From Nocardia shimofusensis NBRC 100134 (lineage in GTDB: Bacteria > Actinomycetota > Actinomycetes > Mycobacteriales > Mycobacteriaceae), in NCBI RefSeq assembly GCF_001613125.1, contig NZ_BDBT01000021.1, positions 1 through 48,767 of the forward strand: 48,767 bases of DNA, given 5' to 3'. The translations under genes and the position numbers were made by a program. Below are positions 34,276-42,538 of this stretch, piece by piece (positions within the stretch are counted from its first letter, which is position 1; each line of letters opens with the position of its first letter). A model generated the notes under the pieces. The model was not told where the DNA came from and made no database searches. It worked only from the letters and a program-made list of their open reading frames with translations.

Positions 34276-34281
34276 AGTTTA
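34276..34281 (-). promoter_or_regulatory. -10 hexamer of the sulfur operon
   Basis: TAAACT on the minus strand, seven bases before the GTG of the polycysteine ORF; this fixes the leaderless start. Confidence 0.6.
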
Positions 34282-34327
34282 CCCAATTCGAGCGGGAAAT
34301 GGACCAGCGGGGTCGGGCAACGGGTGC

Positions 34328-34774
34328 TCAGCCCTGGTCGGCCCCTGTCAAGGGGTCCAGCGCGGAGCGCAGGTCGGCCGTCTTCGGAACGCCGGAGATG
34401 CGGAAGCGTTCACGGCCCGCGGCGTCGAACACGAAGGTCGTCGGCAGCGAGAGCACATTGAGTTCGCGGGCGAGGGCAGGCTCGGCATCGATGTCGATCT
34501 CGATGTCGCGCGGCGGTTGCGGGCGATCCGCCAAATCCGCTGTGACGCCGGAGACCACGCGCCGCACCGCCGCGCACGGCCCGCACCATTCGGCGGAGAA
34601 ATGCAGCACCGCCGGACCGGCCGTGCCGATGCCCGCGGCCGTGAGCAGTTCGGTGCGCCGGGTGTCGGTCGCCGCGGCCGCCGTCGGCCTGGCGCGACCG
34701 TCCCGACGCCGCACGAACAGCCCGATGCCCGCGGCGACGATCAGGACGACGATCAGGATTGTGATTTCGGTCAT
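34328..34774 (-). CDS. thiX: Membrane-anchored thioredoxin-fold protein
   Basis: 148 residues: one N-terminal membrane helix (ITILIVVLIVAAGIGLFV) and then a thioredoxin domain with the WCGPC active site near residue 64 and the cis-Pro segment LSLPTTFVF. It corresponds in place to ThiX of M. tuberculosis. The orientation of the domain relative to the membrane is unclear; positive residues (RRRDGRAR) after the helix suggest that the domain is cytoplasmic. It overlaps lmeA by four bases (ATGA) and is co-translated. Its stop lies 46 bases before the -10 of the sulfur operon. Confidence 0.9.
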   Translation of the reverse strand: MTEITILIVVLIVAAGIGLFVRRRDGRARPTAAAATDTRRTELLTAAGIGTAGPAVLHFSAEWCGPCAAVRRVVSGVTADLADRPQPPRDIEIDIDAEPALARELNVLSLPTTFVFDAAGRERFRISGVPKTADLRSALDPLTGADQG

Positions 34775-35583
34775 GGCCTCTGCAACTGATCCAGGTCGAT
34801 GGTCACGTTCTCGCCCCGGCCTTCCACCACGATCTGGCCGCCGAGCGCGAACGCCTTGGTAGGGGTAACGCCGAACGGCAGGTCTTTGGTGTCGATCGTG
34901 CGGGAGAACATCGCGAGCACGGCGGGCTCGTCCACCTCGGGCACCACGGCCGCGGTGGCGAGGTCGCTCTCGTCGCTGCGGTGCAGGCCGGTGGCGGTGA
35001 TCCGGATCTGGTCGCCGTCGAGCACCAGATCGGCGTCGACGGCCACCGCGACGCCGGTCTGCCCGGCGGCCATGTTCGTCGGCGCGCCTGTCCGTGGGAC
35101 TGTGCCGGTGAGCACCAGCGCCCCCTCGGTCGTCATGCCCGATCCGCCCGATCCGCCGGTCCCGTCGGATTTGTCCGCCGGGCGCGAATGCACTTGCAGG
35201 TCGGGGATGTTGAACAGCCTGCCGAGTTCGGTGGGCCGGACTCGCATGGCCGCGTCGACCCGCTCGACCGGCACCCGCCTGCCGCCGCCGTCGTCGAGGT
35301 CCTCCAGGTTCAACCGGACACCGGTCAGCGTCGCATCGATGGAGATCTCGCCGGGGATGTCGGGCCGGACGGCGACAGCGGTGATGACCACGCTCTCGAA
35401 CCTGCCGTCCAGGGCATGGGCGAGGAAGGGGAAGCCGTGGATGGTCACCTCGGGGTCGGCGCCGAGGTCGGCTCCTTCGCGCAGGGTGCGCGAGACCTGG
35501 TACTCGGAGTAGGCGGCGGCGCCGAAGTCGACGATCACCGCCAGGCCCGCCAGGCACAGCAGCCCGATGATCACCTTGCGCAT
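34771..35583 (-). CDS. lmeA: LmeA-like DUF2993 envelope protein
   Basis: 270 residues with an N-terminal membrane or signal segment (IIGLLCLAGLAVIVDFGAAAY) and a DUF2993 lipid-binding domain: ADPEVTIHGFPFLAHALDGRFESVVITA and a C-terminal LPFGVTPTKAFALGGQIVVEG. In mycobacteria LmeA (Rv0817c) binds phospholipid and is needed for mannan elongation of LM/LAM; function is inferred by family and position. A glycine/serine insert (DGTGGSGGSG) sits mid-domain. ATG at 35583 is eight bases from TAGTGT, the leaderless pattern. Divergent from glnR. Confidence 0.85.
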   Translation of the reverse strand: MRKVIIGLLCLAGLAVIVDFGAAAYSEYQVSRTLREGADLGADPEVTIHGFPFLAHALDGRFESVVITAVAVRPDIPGEISIDATLTGVRLNLEDLDDGGGRRVPVERVDAAMRVRPTELGRLFNIPDLQVHSRPADKSDGTGGSGGSGMTTEGALVLTGTVPRTGAPTNMAAGQTGVAVAVDADLVLDGDQIRITATGLHRSDESDLATAAVVPEVDEPAVLAMFSRTIDTKDLPFGVTPTKAFALGGQIVVEGRGENVTIDLDQLQRP

Positions 35584-35591
35584 GTTCGCCC

Positions 35592-35597
35592 ACACTA
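35592..35597 (-). promoter_or_regulatory. Putative -10 hexamer for leaderless lmeA-thiX
   Basis: TAGTGT on the minus strand, eight bases before the ATG at 35583. Confidence 0.45.
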
Positions 35598-35799
35598 GTG
35601 CGGCGCCCGGTTGCCGGACGCGACGGTCCCGGCGCGGGTACATTCACCCGGACCGCGAGGTCATCGGGTTGCACGCGCTAATCTTGCATCCGATCACCTG
35701 TAACAGCGATGCGGCTTCGGTGCTCCGGTGTTGCTCGTGCTGCCCGGCTTCGGCGCCGTCGCCACACGTAGGCCGTGCTATGAGATGGGAGGAGGGCTT

Positions 35800-36603
35800 G
35801 TGGAGCTGCTCCTGCTGACCTCCGACCCCAATCCTGAGTCGGTGCTGCCCTCGCTCGTGCTGCTCGCGCACAATGTGCGACCCGCGCCGACCGAGGTCGC
35901 TTCGCTGCTCGAGGCGGGAACCGCCGACGTCGCGCTGGTAGACGCCCGGACCGATCTGGCCGCCGCGCGCGGACTGTGCAGGCTGCTCGGCAGCACCGGG
36001 TCGTCGGTGCCGGTCGTGGCGGTACTGACCGAGGGCGGGCTGGTCGCGGTGAACGCGGACTGGGGTCTGGACGACATCCTGCTGCCCGGCACCGGCCCCG
36101 CCGAGCTGGACGCCCGGCTGCGCCTGCTGGTCGGTCGCAACGGCGGCGTGGCCAGCCCGGAGAACACCGGCAAGATCACGCTGGGCGAACTGGTCATCGA
36201 CGAGGGCACCTACACGGCCCGGCTGCGCGGTCGCCCGCTCGACCTCACCTACAAGGAGTTCGAGCTCCTCAAGTACCTCGCCCAGCACGCCGGCCGGGTG
36301 TTCACCCGCGCGCAGCTGCTGCAGGAGGTCTGGGGTTACGACTTCTTCGGCGGCACCCGCACCGTGGACGTGCACGTGCGACGCCTGCGCGCCAAGCTCG
36401 GCAGCGAGTACGAATCGCTGATCGGCACCGTGCGCAATGTCGGCTACAAGGCGGTGCGCCCGGCACGCTCCTCGGCCAAGGGCGGCGAGGCGGCCGAGGC
36501 GGCAGGGGTAGGGGAAGCGGTGACCTTCCCCGACGAGGACGGCGGCTCCCCCGAAGCGCCCGGTGACGACGCGTTCGCCCCGAGCAACAGATCGGCCCAG
36601 TAA
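35800..36603 (+). CDS. glnR: Nitrogen regulator GlnR (OmpR-type orphan response regulator)
   Basis: 267 residues. The atypical receiver domain (1-115) starts MELLLL-like (VELLLLTSDPNPESVLPSL) with Asp in ADVALVDARTD; the winged helix (about 125-220) has LTYKEFELLKYLAQHAGRVFTRAQLLQEVWGYDFFGGTRTVDVHVRRLRAK, nearly invariant in GlnR. The tail of about 45 residues is Glu/Ala-rich. GlnR controls ammonium, nitrate and glutamine genes, and no cognate kinase is adjacent, as usual. GTG at 35800 is chosen for its GGGAGGAGGG site and match to the family start. mshD follows after three bases. Confidence 0.95.
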   Translation: MELLLLTSDPNPESVLPSLVLLAHNVRPAPTEVASLLEAGTADVALVDARTDLAAARGLCRLLGSTGSSVPVVAVLTEGGLVAVNADWGLDDILLPGTGPAELDARLRLLVGRNGGVASPENTGKITLGELVIDEGTYTARLRGRPLDLTYKEFELLKYLAQHAGRVFTRAQLLQEVWGYDFFGGTRTVDVHVRRLRAKLGSEYESLIGTVRNVGYKAVRPARSSAKGGEAAEAAGVGEAVTFPDEDGGSPEAPGDDAFAPSNRSAQ

Positions 36604-36606
36604 CCG

Positions 36607-37518
36607 ATGAGCGACCTCGTCCTGCGGTGGCAGGAGACCTCGAACATCACGGACGAGGCGGTGCGGGCGCTGCTGGAGCGGGCTCGCGTGGCCGACAGCG
36701 TCGCGCCGGTCTCCGAACAGGCGGTGCTCTCGCTGACCACGCCCGGCACGGCGCGGCACCTGCTCGCCGAGCAGGACGGTGCGCTCGCCGGATACGCGAA
36801 TCTTGTTCCCGCGCACGGCGACCACCCCGCGATGGTGGAGGCGGCGGTCGATCCCGGGCAGCGCGGTCGCGGTATCGGCACCGAGCTGGTGCGCGCCGCA
36901 CTGGCCGAGGGCGGTCCGGGCGCGCGGATCTGGGCGCACGGTGATCTGCCCGCGGCCAAGAGCGTCGCGGCGCGGCTCGGGCTGACGGTGGCCCGCGAGC
37001 TGTGGCAGATGCGTCGCAGTCTGGCGACCCCCCAGCTACCCGAGCTGGAGGTGCCGGAGGGGCTCGTGCTGCGGACCTACGCCGGACCCGCGGACACCGC
37101 CGAGCTGCTTCGCGTCAACAACGCCGCGTTCGACTGGCATCCCGAACAGGGCGGCTGGACCGAACGCGAGATCGAGGCCAGGCGCGCGGAGTCCTGGTTC
37201 GATCCGGCGGGCCTGTTCATCGTGGCCGAGGCCGCCGCGCCGGAACGGATCCTGGGCTTCCACTGGACCAAGGTGCACACCGAGACCGCGCCGCCGCTGG
37301 GCGAGGTCTACGTGGTCGGCATCGATCCGGTGGCGCAGGGCCGTGGCCTGGGCAGACTGCTCACCCTGGCCGGCCTGCGGCATCTGCGTTCGCGCGGCCT
37401 GGACACCGTGCTGCTCTACACCGAAGCCGACAACACCGCGGCGGTGGTCACCTATACGAAACTGGGGTTCACCCCGTTCCATGTCGACGTGGCCTACAGC
37501 GAGCCGGTCGCCGGTTAG
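36607..37518 (+). CDS. mshD: Mycothiol synthase MshD
   Basis: 303 residues with two GNAT domains; it acetylates Cys-GlcN-Ins with acetyl-CoA to finish mycothiol, the main low-molecular-weight thiol of actinobacteria. N-terminal GNAT: AAVDPGQRGRGIGTELVRAAL; C-terminal active GNAT: GEVYVVGIDPVAQGRGLGRLLTLAGLRHLRSRGLDTVLLYTEADNTAAV. The FDWHPEQGGWTEREI segment is characteristic. ATG at 36607, three bases after glnR, so co-transcription is likely, linking thiol synthesis to the nitrogen regulator gene by position. Confidence 0.95.
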   Translation: MSDLVLRWQETSNITDEAVRALLERARVADSVAPVSEQAVLSLTTPGTARHLLAEQDGALAGYANLVPAHGDHPAMVEAAVDPGQRGRGIGTELVRAALAEGGPGARIWAHGDLPAAKSVAARLGLTVARELWQMRRSLATPQLPELEVPEGLVLRTYAGPADTAELLRVNNAAFDWHPEQGGWTEREIEARRAESWFDPAGLFIVAEAAAPERILGFHWTKVHTETAPPLGEVYVVGIDPVAQGRGLGRLLTLAGLRHLRSRGLDTVLLYTEADNTAAVVTYTKLGFTPFHVDVAYSEPVAG

Positions 37519-37625
37519 CGTGCTCCGCGCAGGGTAATCACCGGGTGTCGATCCGATGTCGGCGAAGTGGCGCGTAGCGACACGGTGGCAAATATCACGC
37601 AATTCAGACGCAATCGCGCGATCCT

Positions 37626-37647
37626 GTTCACCCTGCGTTCATCCTGG
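37626..37647 (+). promoter_or_regulatory. PHO-box-like direct repeat upstream of pstS
   Basis: Two adjacent 11-base units, GTTCACCCTGC and GTTCATCCTGG, match the pattern of Streptomyces PhoP boxes (GTTCACC-type direct repeats of 11). They end about 28 bases before the predicted -10, overlapping or adjoining the -35 position, where an activator should sit. Confidence 0.7.
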
Positions 37648-37674
37648 CTCGTCCGACTGTCAACCGGAGAAATC

Positions 37675-37680
37675 TACTTT
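37675..37680 (+). promoter_or_regulatory. Putative -10 hexamer of pstS
   Basis: TACTTT; seven bases later transcription would begin at 37688, the first base of the hairpin. No good -35 is present, consistent with an activator-dependent promoter. Confidence 0.5.
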
Positions 37681-37687
37681 GTTCCTT

Positions 37688-37707
37688 GGGCAACACGATT
37701 GTTGCCC
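37688..37707 (+). promoter_or_regulatory. Hairpin at the predicted 5-prime end of pstS mRNA
   Basis: GGGCAACA and TGTTGCCC form a perfect 8-bp stem around CGAT. If the -10 call is right the stem begins at +1, a place where hairpins protect mRNA from decay. The leader then runs about 90 bases to the pstS ribosome site. Confidence 0.5.
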
Positions 37708-37796
37708 GGTGCGCGAGTTCGTGTGAACGGCCACCATGACCACCCGCCCGGGCCGGTGAGGGACCGGGCGTGTCGGAAGCGATCCCCGGAGGAACA

Positions 37797-38906
37797 GTGA
37801 ATTTCAAGCGGAGCAGCGCCTTCGTCGGTGTGCTGGCGGCGGTCTCCATGCCGCTCGTCGCCTGCGGCAGCGACGACAACTCCTCTGACGGCACCGCCGA
37901 GGCCAACAGCAGCGTGGCCTGCGGTGGCACGACTGCGCTGAAGTCGAGCGGTTCGTCCGCGCAGAAGAACGCCATGGAGCGCTTCGTGGCCGCCTACGAG
38001 GCCAACTGCGACGGGTACACCCTGAACTACACCTCGAGCGGTTCGGGTGCGGGCGTCAACGAGTTCCTCGGTGGACAGACCGACTTCGGCGGCACCGACT
38101 CCCCGCTGAGCCAGAGCAAGGGCGAGCCCGCCAAGGCCCAGGAACGCTGCGGCTCCCCGGCGTGGAACCTGCCCACCGTCTTCGGGCCGATCGCGATCAC
38201 CTACAACATCGACGGCGTCACCGATCTGGTGCTGGACGGCCCGACCACGGCCAAGGTCTTCAACGGCACGATCAAGACCTGGGATGCCCCCGAGATCAAG
38301 GCGCTCAACCCGAACGCCGCGCTGCCCGCCGCGCCCATCGCGGTCGTGTTCCGCAGCGACGAGTCGGGCACCACCGACAATTTCCAGCTCTACCTCGACG
38401 CCGCTTCGCAGGGCGCGTGGGGCAAGGGTGCGGGCAAGTCGTTCGCCGGCGGTGTCGGCGAAGGCGCCAAGGGCAACGAGGGCACCTCGGCCGCGGTGAA
38501 GAACACCAAGAACTCCATCACCTACAACGAGTGGTCGTTCGCGAAGGCGCAGAACCTCTCGGTCGCACGGGTGGTCACCTCCGCCGGTCCCGAGCCGGTC
38601 GAGCTGACCGTCGAGTCGGCGGGTAAGGCCATCGACAGCGTCAAGATCAAGGGCGAGGGCAACGATCTCGTGCTCGACGTCTCCTCGTTCTACAACCCGA
38701 CCTCGGCGGGCGCGTACCCGATCATCCTGCCGACCTACGAGGTGGTCTGCTCGAACTACGCCGACGACGCGACCGCGACCGCCGTCAAGGCGTTCCTGGT
38801 GTCGGCCGTCACCAACGGTCAGACCGGTCTCGAGGACAACGGGTACATCCCGATCCCCGAGAAGTTCAAGACCAAGCTGACCGCCGCCATCGACGCCATC
38901 TCCTGA
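37797..38906 (+). CDS. pstS: Phosphate ABC transporter substrate-binding lipoprotein PstS
   Basis: 369 residues. Signal peptide with lipobox VACG (Cys at about 22), so anchored to the outer face of the membrane. Phosphate-binding loops: NYTSSGSGAGVNEFLGGQTDFGGTDSPL and FRSDESGTTDNFQLYL. It captures phosphate for PstC/PstA/PstB. GTG at 37797 has GGAGGA four bases upstream. It heads pstSCAB, preceded by a PHO-box-like repeat, so it should be induced by phosphate starvation. Confidence 0.96.
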   Translation: MNFKRSSAFVGVLAAVSMPLVACGSDDNSSDGTAEANSSVACGGTTALKSSGSSAQKNAMERFVAAYEANCDGYTLNYTSSGSGAGVNEFLGGQTDFGGTDSPLSQSKGEPAKAQERCGSPAWNLPTVFGPIAITYNIDGVTDLVLDGPTTAKVFNGTIKTWDAPEIKALNPNAALPAAPIAVVFRSDESGTTDNFQLYLDAASQGAWGKGAGKSFAGGVGEGAKGNEGTSAAVKNTKNSITYNEWSFAKAQNLSVARVVTSAGPEPVELTVESAGKAIDSVKIKGEGNDLVLDVSSFYNPTSAGAYPIILPTYEVVCSNYADDATATAVKAFLVSAVTNGQTGLEDNGYIPIPEKFKTKLTAAIDAIS

Positions 38907-38916
38907 TCGCGTAGCC

Positions 38917-39969
38917 ATGACCGTGCACCCCGAGGTGGCCGCTGTGGGCCAGTCCGACTCGACTGGCTCGGCAGCGGCTGGAGATACTGCGCTTATGCCG
39001 AGTGAACCGAGCCCCGAACCGTCCGCCAAGCGGGCGCGGAGCGTCCCCAGTCAGCGAATGGAGGTCGTGTTCCGATCTCTGGCGACAGCGGCCGGTGCGA
39101 CCATCGTCGCGGCCATCGCGCTGATCGCGCTGTTCCTGCTGATTCGCGCAATCCCCTCGGTCATGGCGAACGAGGCGAACTTCTTCACCAGCACCGAGTT
39201 CAGCACCGGCGATGCCGACCATCTTCGGTTCGGCATCCGCGACCTGTTCATGGTCACGGTGCTGAGCTCGCTGTTCGCGCTGGCCATCGCGGTGCCGATC
39301 GGCATCGGCATCGCGCTGTTCATCACCCACTACGCGCCGAAGCCGGTCGCGCGACCGTTCGCCACGCTGATCGATCTGCTCGCGGCGGTCCCGTCGATCG
39401 TCTTCGGCCTGTGGGGCTTTCTGGTGCTCGCCCCGAAGATCGAGCCGGCGCAGCGGTTCCTCAACGACAACCTCGGCTGGTTGTTCCTGTTCGACGACGG
39501 CAACGTCTCGATCTCCGGCGGCGGCACCATCTTCACCGCGGGCATCGTGCTCGCCGTGATGATCCTGCCGATCATCACCTCGGTCTCGCGTGAGGTGTTC
39601 AACCTGACGCCGGTCTCGCACATCGAGGCGGCGCAGGCGCTCGGCGCGACGAAATGGGAAGTCGTGCGGATGACCGTGCTGCCCTACGGGCGAAGCGGCG
39701 TCATCGCCGGCTCCATGCTCGGCCTCGGCCGTGCGCTCGGTGAGACCATCGCGGTGCTCATCGTGCTGCGGACTTCGGCACAGGCGGGGAGCTGGTCGCT
39801 GTTCGACGGCGGCTACACCTTCGCCTCCAAGATCGCTTCGGCGGCATCGGAGTTCAGTTCCCCGCTGCCCACCGGCGCCTACATCGCGGCCGGCTTCGTC
39901 CTCTTCGCGCTGACCTTCGTGGTCAACGCGCTGGCCCGGCTCGCCGCAGGCGGAAAGGTGAACGGCTGA
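38917..39969 (+). CDS. pstC: Phosphate ABC transporter permease PstC
   Basis: 350 residues, six membrane helices after a hydrophilic N-terminal region of about 50 residues. Family segments: LLAAVPSIVFGLWGFLVLAP, EVFNLTPVSHIEAAQALGATKWEVVRMTVLPYGRSGVIAGSMLGLGRALGETIA (coupling EAA loop). Ten bases after pstS; the stop overlaps the pstA ATG (TGATG). It forms the channel with PstA. Confidence 0.95.
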   Translation: MTVHPEVAAVGQSDSTGSAAAGDTALMPSEPSPEPSAKRARSVPSQRMEVVFRSLATAAGATIVAAIALIALFLLIRAIPSVMANEANFFTSTEFSTGDADHLRFGIRDLFMVTVLSSLFALAIAVPIGIGIALFITHYAPKPVARPFATLIDLLAAVPSIVFGLWGFLVLAPKIEPAQRFLNDNLGWLFLFDDGNVSISGGGTIFTAGIVLAVMILPIITSVSREVFNLTPVSHIEAAQALGATKWEVVRMTVLPYGRSGVIAGSMLGLGRALGETIAVLIVLRTSAQAGSWSLFDGGYTFASKIASAASEFSSPLPTGAYIAAGFVLFALTFVVNALARLAAGGKVNG

Positions 39970-40874
39970 TGACCACGCTCACGAAGTTCGATCAGCCGGT
40001 CAAGGCGCCCACCTTCCGGCATGTGAGTTCCGCCAGGCGGTTCAAGAACAACCTCGCCACCGCCGTCGTGACCCTGTGCTTCGCCATCGCCCTCGTTCCG
40101 CTGGGCTGGGTGCTGTGGATGGTGGTCGGCGAGGGCATCGGCGCGATCATGTCCTCGACCTGGTGGACCAACTCGCAGAAGGGGATCCTGCCGGAGCAGA
40201 GCGGCGGCGGCGTCTACCACGCGATCTACGGCACGATCGTCCAGTCCGCGGTCGCCGCGGTCATCGCGGTGCCGCTGGGCATCATGGCGGCGGTCTACCT
40301 GGTCGAGTACGGCAAGGGCAGGCTGGCCAAGGTCACCACCTTCATGGTCGACATCCTGGCCGGTGTGCCCTCGATCGTCGCGGCGCTGTTCATCTTCGCG
40401 CTGTGGATCGCCACTTTCGGCGCGCCGCAGAGCGCCTTCGCGGTCTCGCTGGCCCTGGTGCTGCTGATGCTGCCGGTGGTGGTGCGCAGCACCGAGGAGA
40501 TGCTCAAGCTGGTGCCCGACGAGCTGCGCGAGGCCTCCTACGCGCTGGGCATCCCCAAGTGGAAGACGATCGTGCGGATCGTCATCCCGACCGCCGCGCC
40601 CGGCATGATCAGCGGCATGCTGCTGGCGCTGGCCCGCGTGATGGGCGAGACCGCGCCGGTGCTGGTGCTGGTCGGTTACGCCAAGTCCATCAACACCAAT
40701 CTCTTCGACGGCAACATGGCTTCGCTGCCGCTGCTGATCTACCAGGAGCTGGCCAACCCCGAGGCGGCCGGTCGCGAACGAGTCTGGGGCGCGGCGCTCA
40801 CGCTGATCCTGCTCATCGCGCTGCTGTACGGGGCTGCCGCGGTCGTCAACAAGCTGCTCACGCGGAACCGATAG
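39969..40874 (+). CDS. pstA: Phosphate ABC transporter permease PstA
   Basis: 301 residues, six membrane helices. Typical parts: VYHAIYGTIVQSAVAAVIAVPLGIMAAVYLVEYGKGRLA, VDILAGVPSIVAALF, ELREASYALGIPKWKTIVRIVIPTAAPGMISGMLLALARVMGETAPV (EAA loop). Overlaps pstC by one base and lies 18 bases before pstB. Confidence 0.95.
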   Translation: MTTLTKFDQPVKAPTFRHVSSARRFKNNLATAVVTLCFAIALVPLGWVLWMVVGEGIGAIMSSTWWTNSQKGILPEQSGGGVYHAIYGTIVQSAVAAVIAVPLGIMAAVYLVEYGKGRLAKVTTFMVDILAGVPSIVAALFIFALWIATFGAPQSAFAVSLALVLLMLPVVVRSTEEMLKLVPDELREASYALGIPKWKTIVRIVIPTAAPGMISGMLLALARVMGETAPVLVLVGYAKSINTNLFDGNMASLPLLIYQELANPEAAGRERVWGAALTLILLIALLYGAAAVVNKLLTRNR

Positions 40875-40892
40875 AAGCGAACGGAAACTCAC

Positions 40893-41669
<777 letters not shown>

Positions 41670-41699
41670 TCGGCCGCTCCGGCAGAACCCGTGGTGGGG

Positions 41700-41716
41700 T
41701 GAGCCGGTCCGGCTCA
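41700..41716. repeat. Small inverted repeat after pstB
   Basis: TGAGCCGG and CCGGCTCA around a single T, just ahead of the main terminator; probably an accessory hairpin. Confidence 0.5.
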
Positions 41717-41727
41717 CCCTCGCTCAT

Positions 41728-41764
41728 ACAGCAGGCCCGCGCGATTGTCGCGCGGGCCTGCTGT
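41728..41764. terminator. Bidirectional hairpin terminator between pstB and phoU
   Basis: ACAGCAGGCCCGCGCGA pairs perfectly with TCGCGCGGGCCTGCTGT (17 bp) around TTG. It lies between converging genes and lacks T-runs; the stem is among the strongest in the window. Confidence 0.85.
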
Positions 41765-41778
41765 CGTGTCGGGGTGTC

Positions 41779-42435
41779 TCAGTTGTCCTTGTCGGGCGGG
41801 AGCTCGCCGGTGACCAGGAAGATGACCCGTCTGCCGATTTCCACGGCGTGGTCGGCGAAGCGCTCGTAGTAGCGCCCGAGCAGCGTGATGTCGACCGCGG
41901 CGGCGACGCCGTGCTTCCATTCCCGGTCCATCAGCAGGGTGAACAGATGGCGATGTAGGTCGTCCATCGCCTCGTCGTCCTGGTTGAGCTGGGCGGCGCG
42001 CTCGGGATCGCGGGATTCGAGCACCTCCCGCGCGCTGTGGCCCATGTTGACCGCGATCCGGCCCATCTCCGCGAAGTAGCCGTTGACTTCCTCGGGCAGG
42101 GCGGGCTGGGGATGGCGACGGCGGGTCACCTTCGCCACGTGCACCGCGAGCACGCCCATGCGATTGACATCGTTGACGATCTGGATGGCGCTGACCACCT
42201 GGCGTAGGTCGCCGGCGACCGGCGCCTGCAGCGCGAGCAGCGCGAACGCGCGTTCCTCGGCGTCGGCGATCAACTCACCGATGCGATCGCTCTCGCCGAT
42301 CACCTGCTCGGCGAGTGCGAGGTCGGCCTGGAGCAGCGACTGGGTGGCCCGGTCCATGGCCGAACCCGCCAGATCGGCCATCTCGCCGAGAAGGGAGGCG
42401 AGATCGGCCATTTGCTCGTTGTAGATGACACGCAT
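41779..42435 (-). CDS. phoU: Phosphate signalling protein PhoU
   Basis: 218 residues, all-helical with two PhoU repeats; segments such as MRVIYNEQMADLASLLGEMADLAGSAMDRATQSLLQAD, ALQAPVAGDLRQVVSAIQIVNDVNRMGVLAVHVAKV and a C-terminal ADHAVEIGRRVIFLVTGE. It lowers PHO regulon signalling when phosphate is plentiful, acting with PstB and the sensor kinase. Convergent to pstSCAB, matching the place of phoY2 next to phoT in M. tuberculosis. ATG at 42435 lies eight bases after TACGCT. Confidence 0.94.
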   Translation of the reverse strand: MRVIYNEQMADLASLLGEMADLAGSAMDRATQSLLQADLALAEQVIGESDRIGELIADAEERAFALLALQAPVAGDLRQVVSAIQIVNDVNRMGVLAVHVAKVTRRRHPQPALPEEVNGYFAEMGRIAVNMGHSAREVLESRDPERAAQLNQDDEAMDDLHRHLFTLLMDREWKHGVAAAVDITLLGRYYERFADHAVEIGRRVIFLVTGELPPDKDN

Positions 42436-42443
42436 GCTTGCAA

Positions 42444-42449
42444 AGCGTA
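42444..42449 (-). promoter_or_regulatory. Putative -10 hexamer for phoU
   Basis: TACGCT on the minus strand, eight bases before the ATG at 42435, with no ribosome site between: leaderless pattern at the long end of the spacing range. Confidence 0.4.
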
Positions 42450-42505
42450 GTGCGGTGTGGCGACCACGTCACCAACGGTGGGTTACAGAAGGGTGCGGCG
42501 GTGTT

Positions 42506-42538
42506 GCCGACCGCCCGGGAATCGCCCGGGTGGTCGGC
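42506..42538 (-). terminator. Hairpin terminator of the LCP gene
   Basis: Directly after the LCP stop, GCCGACC-A-CCCGGG and CCCGGG-C-GGTCGGC pair around CGATT (minus strand), with one mismatch. No T-run. Confidence 0.7.
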
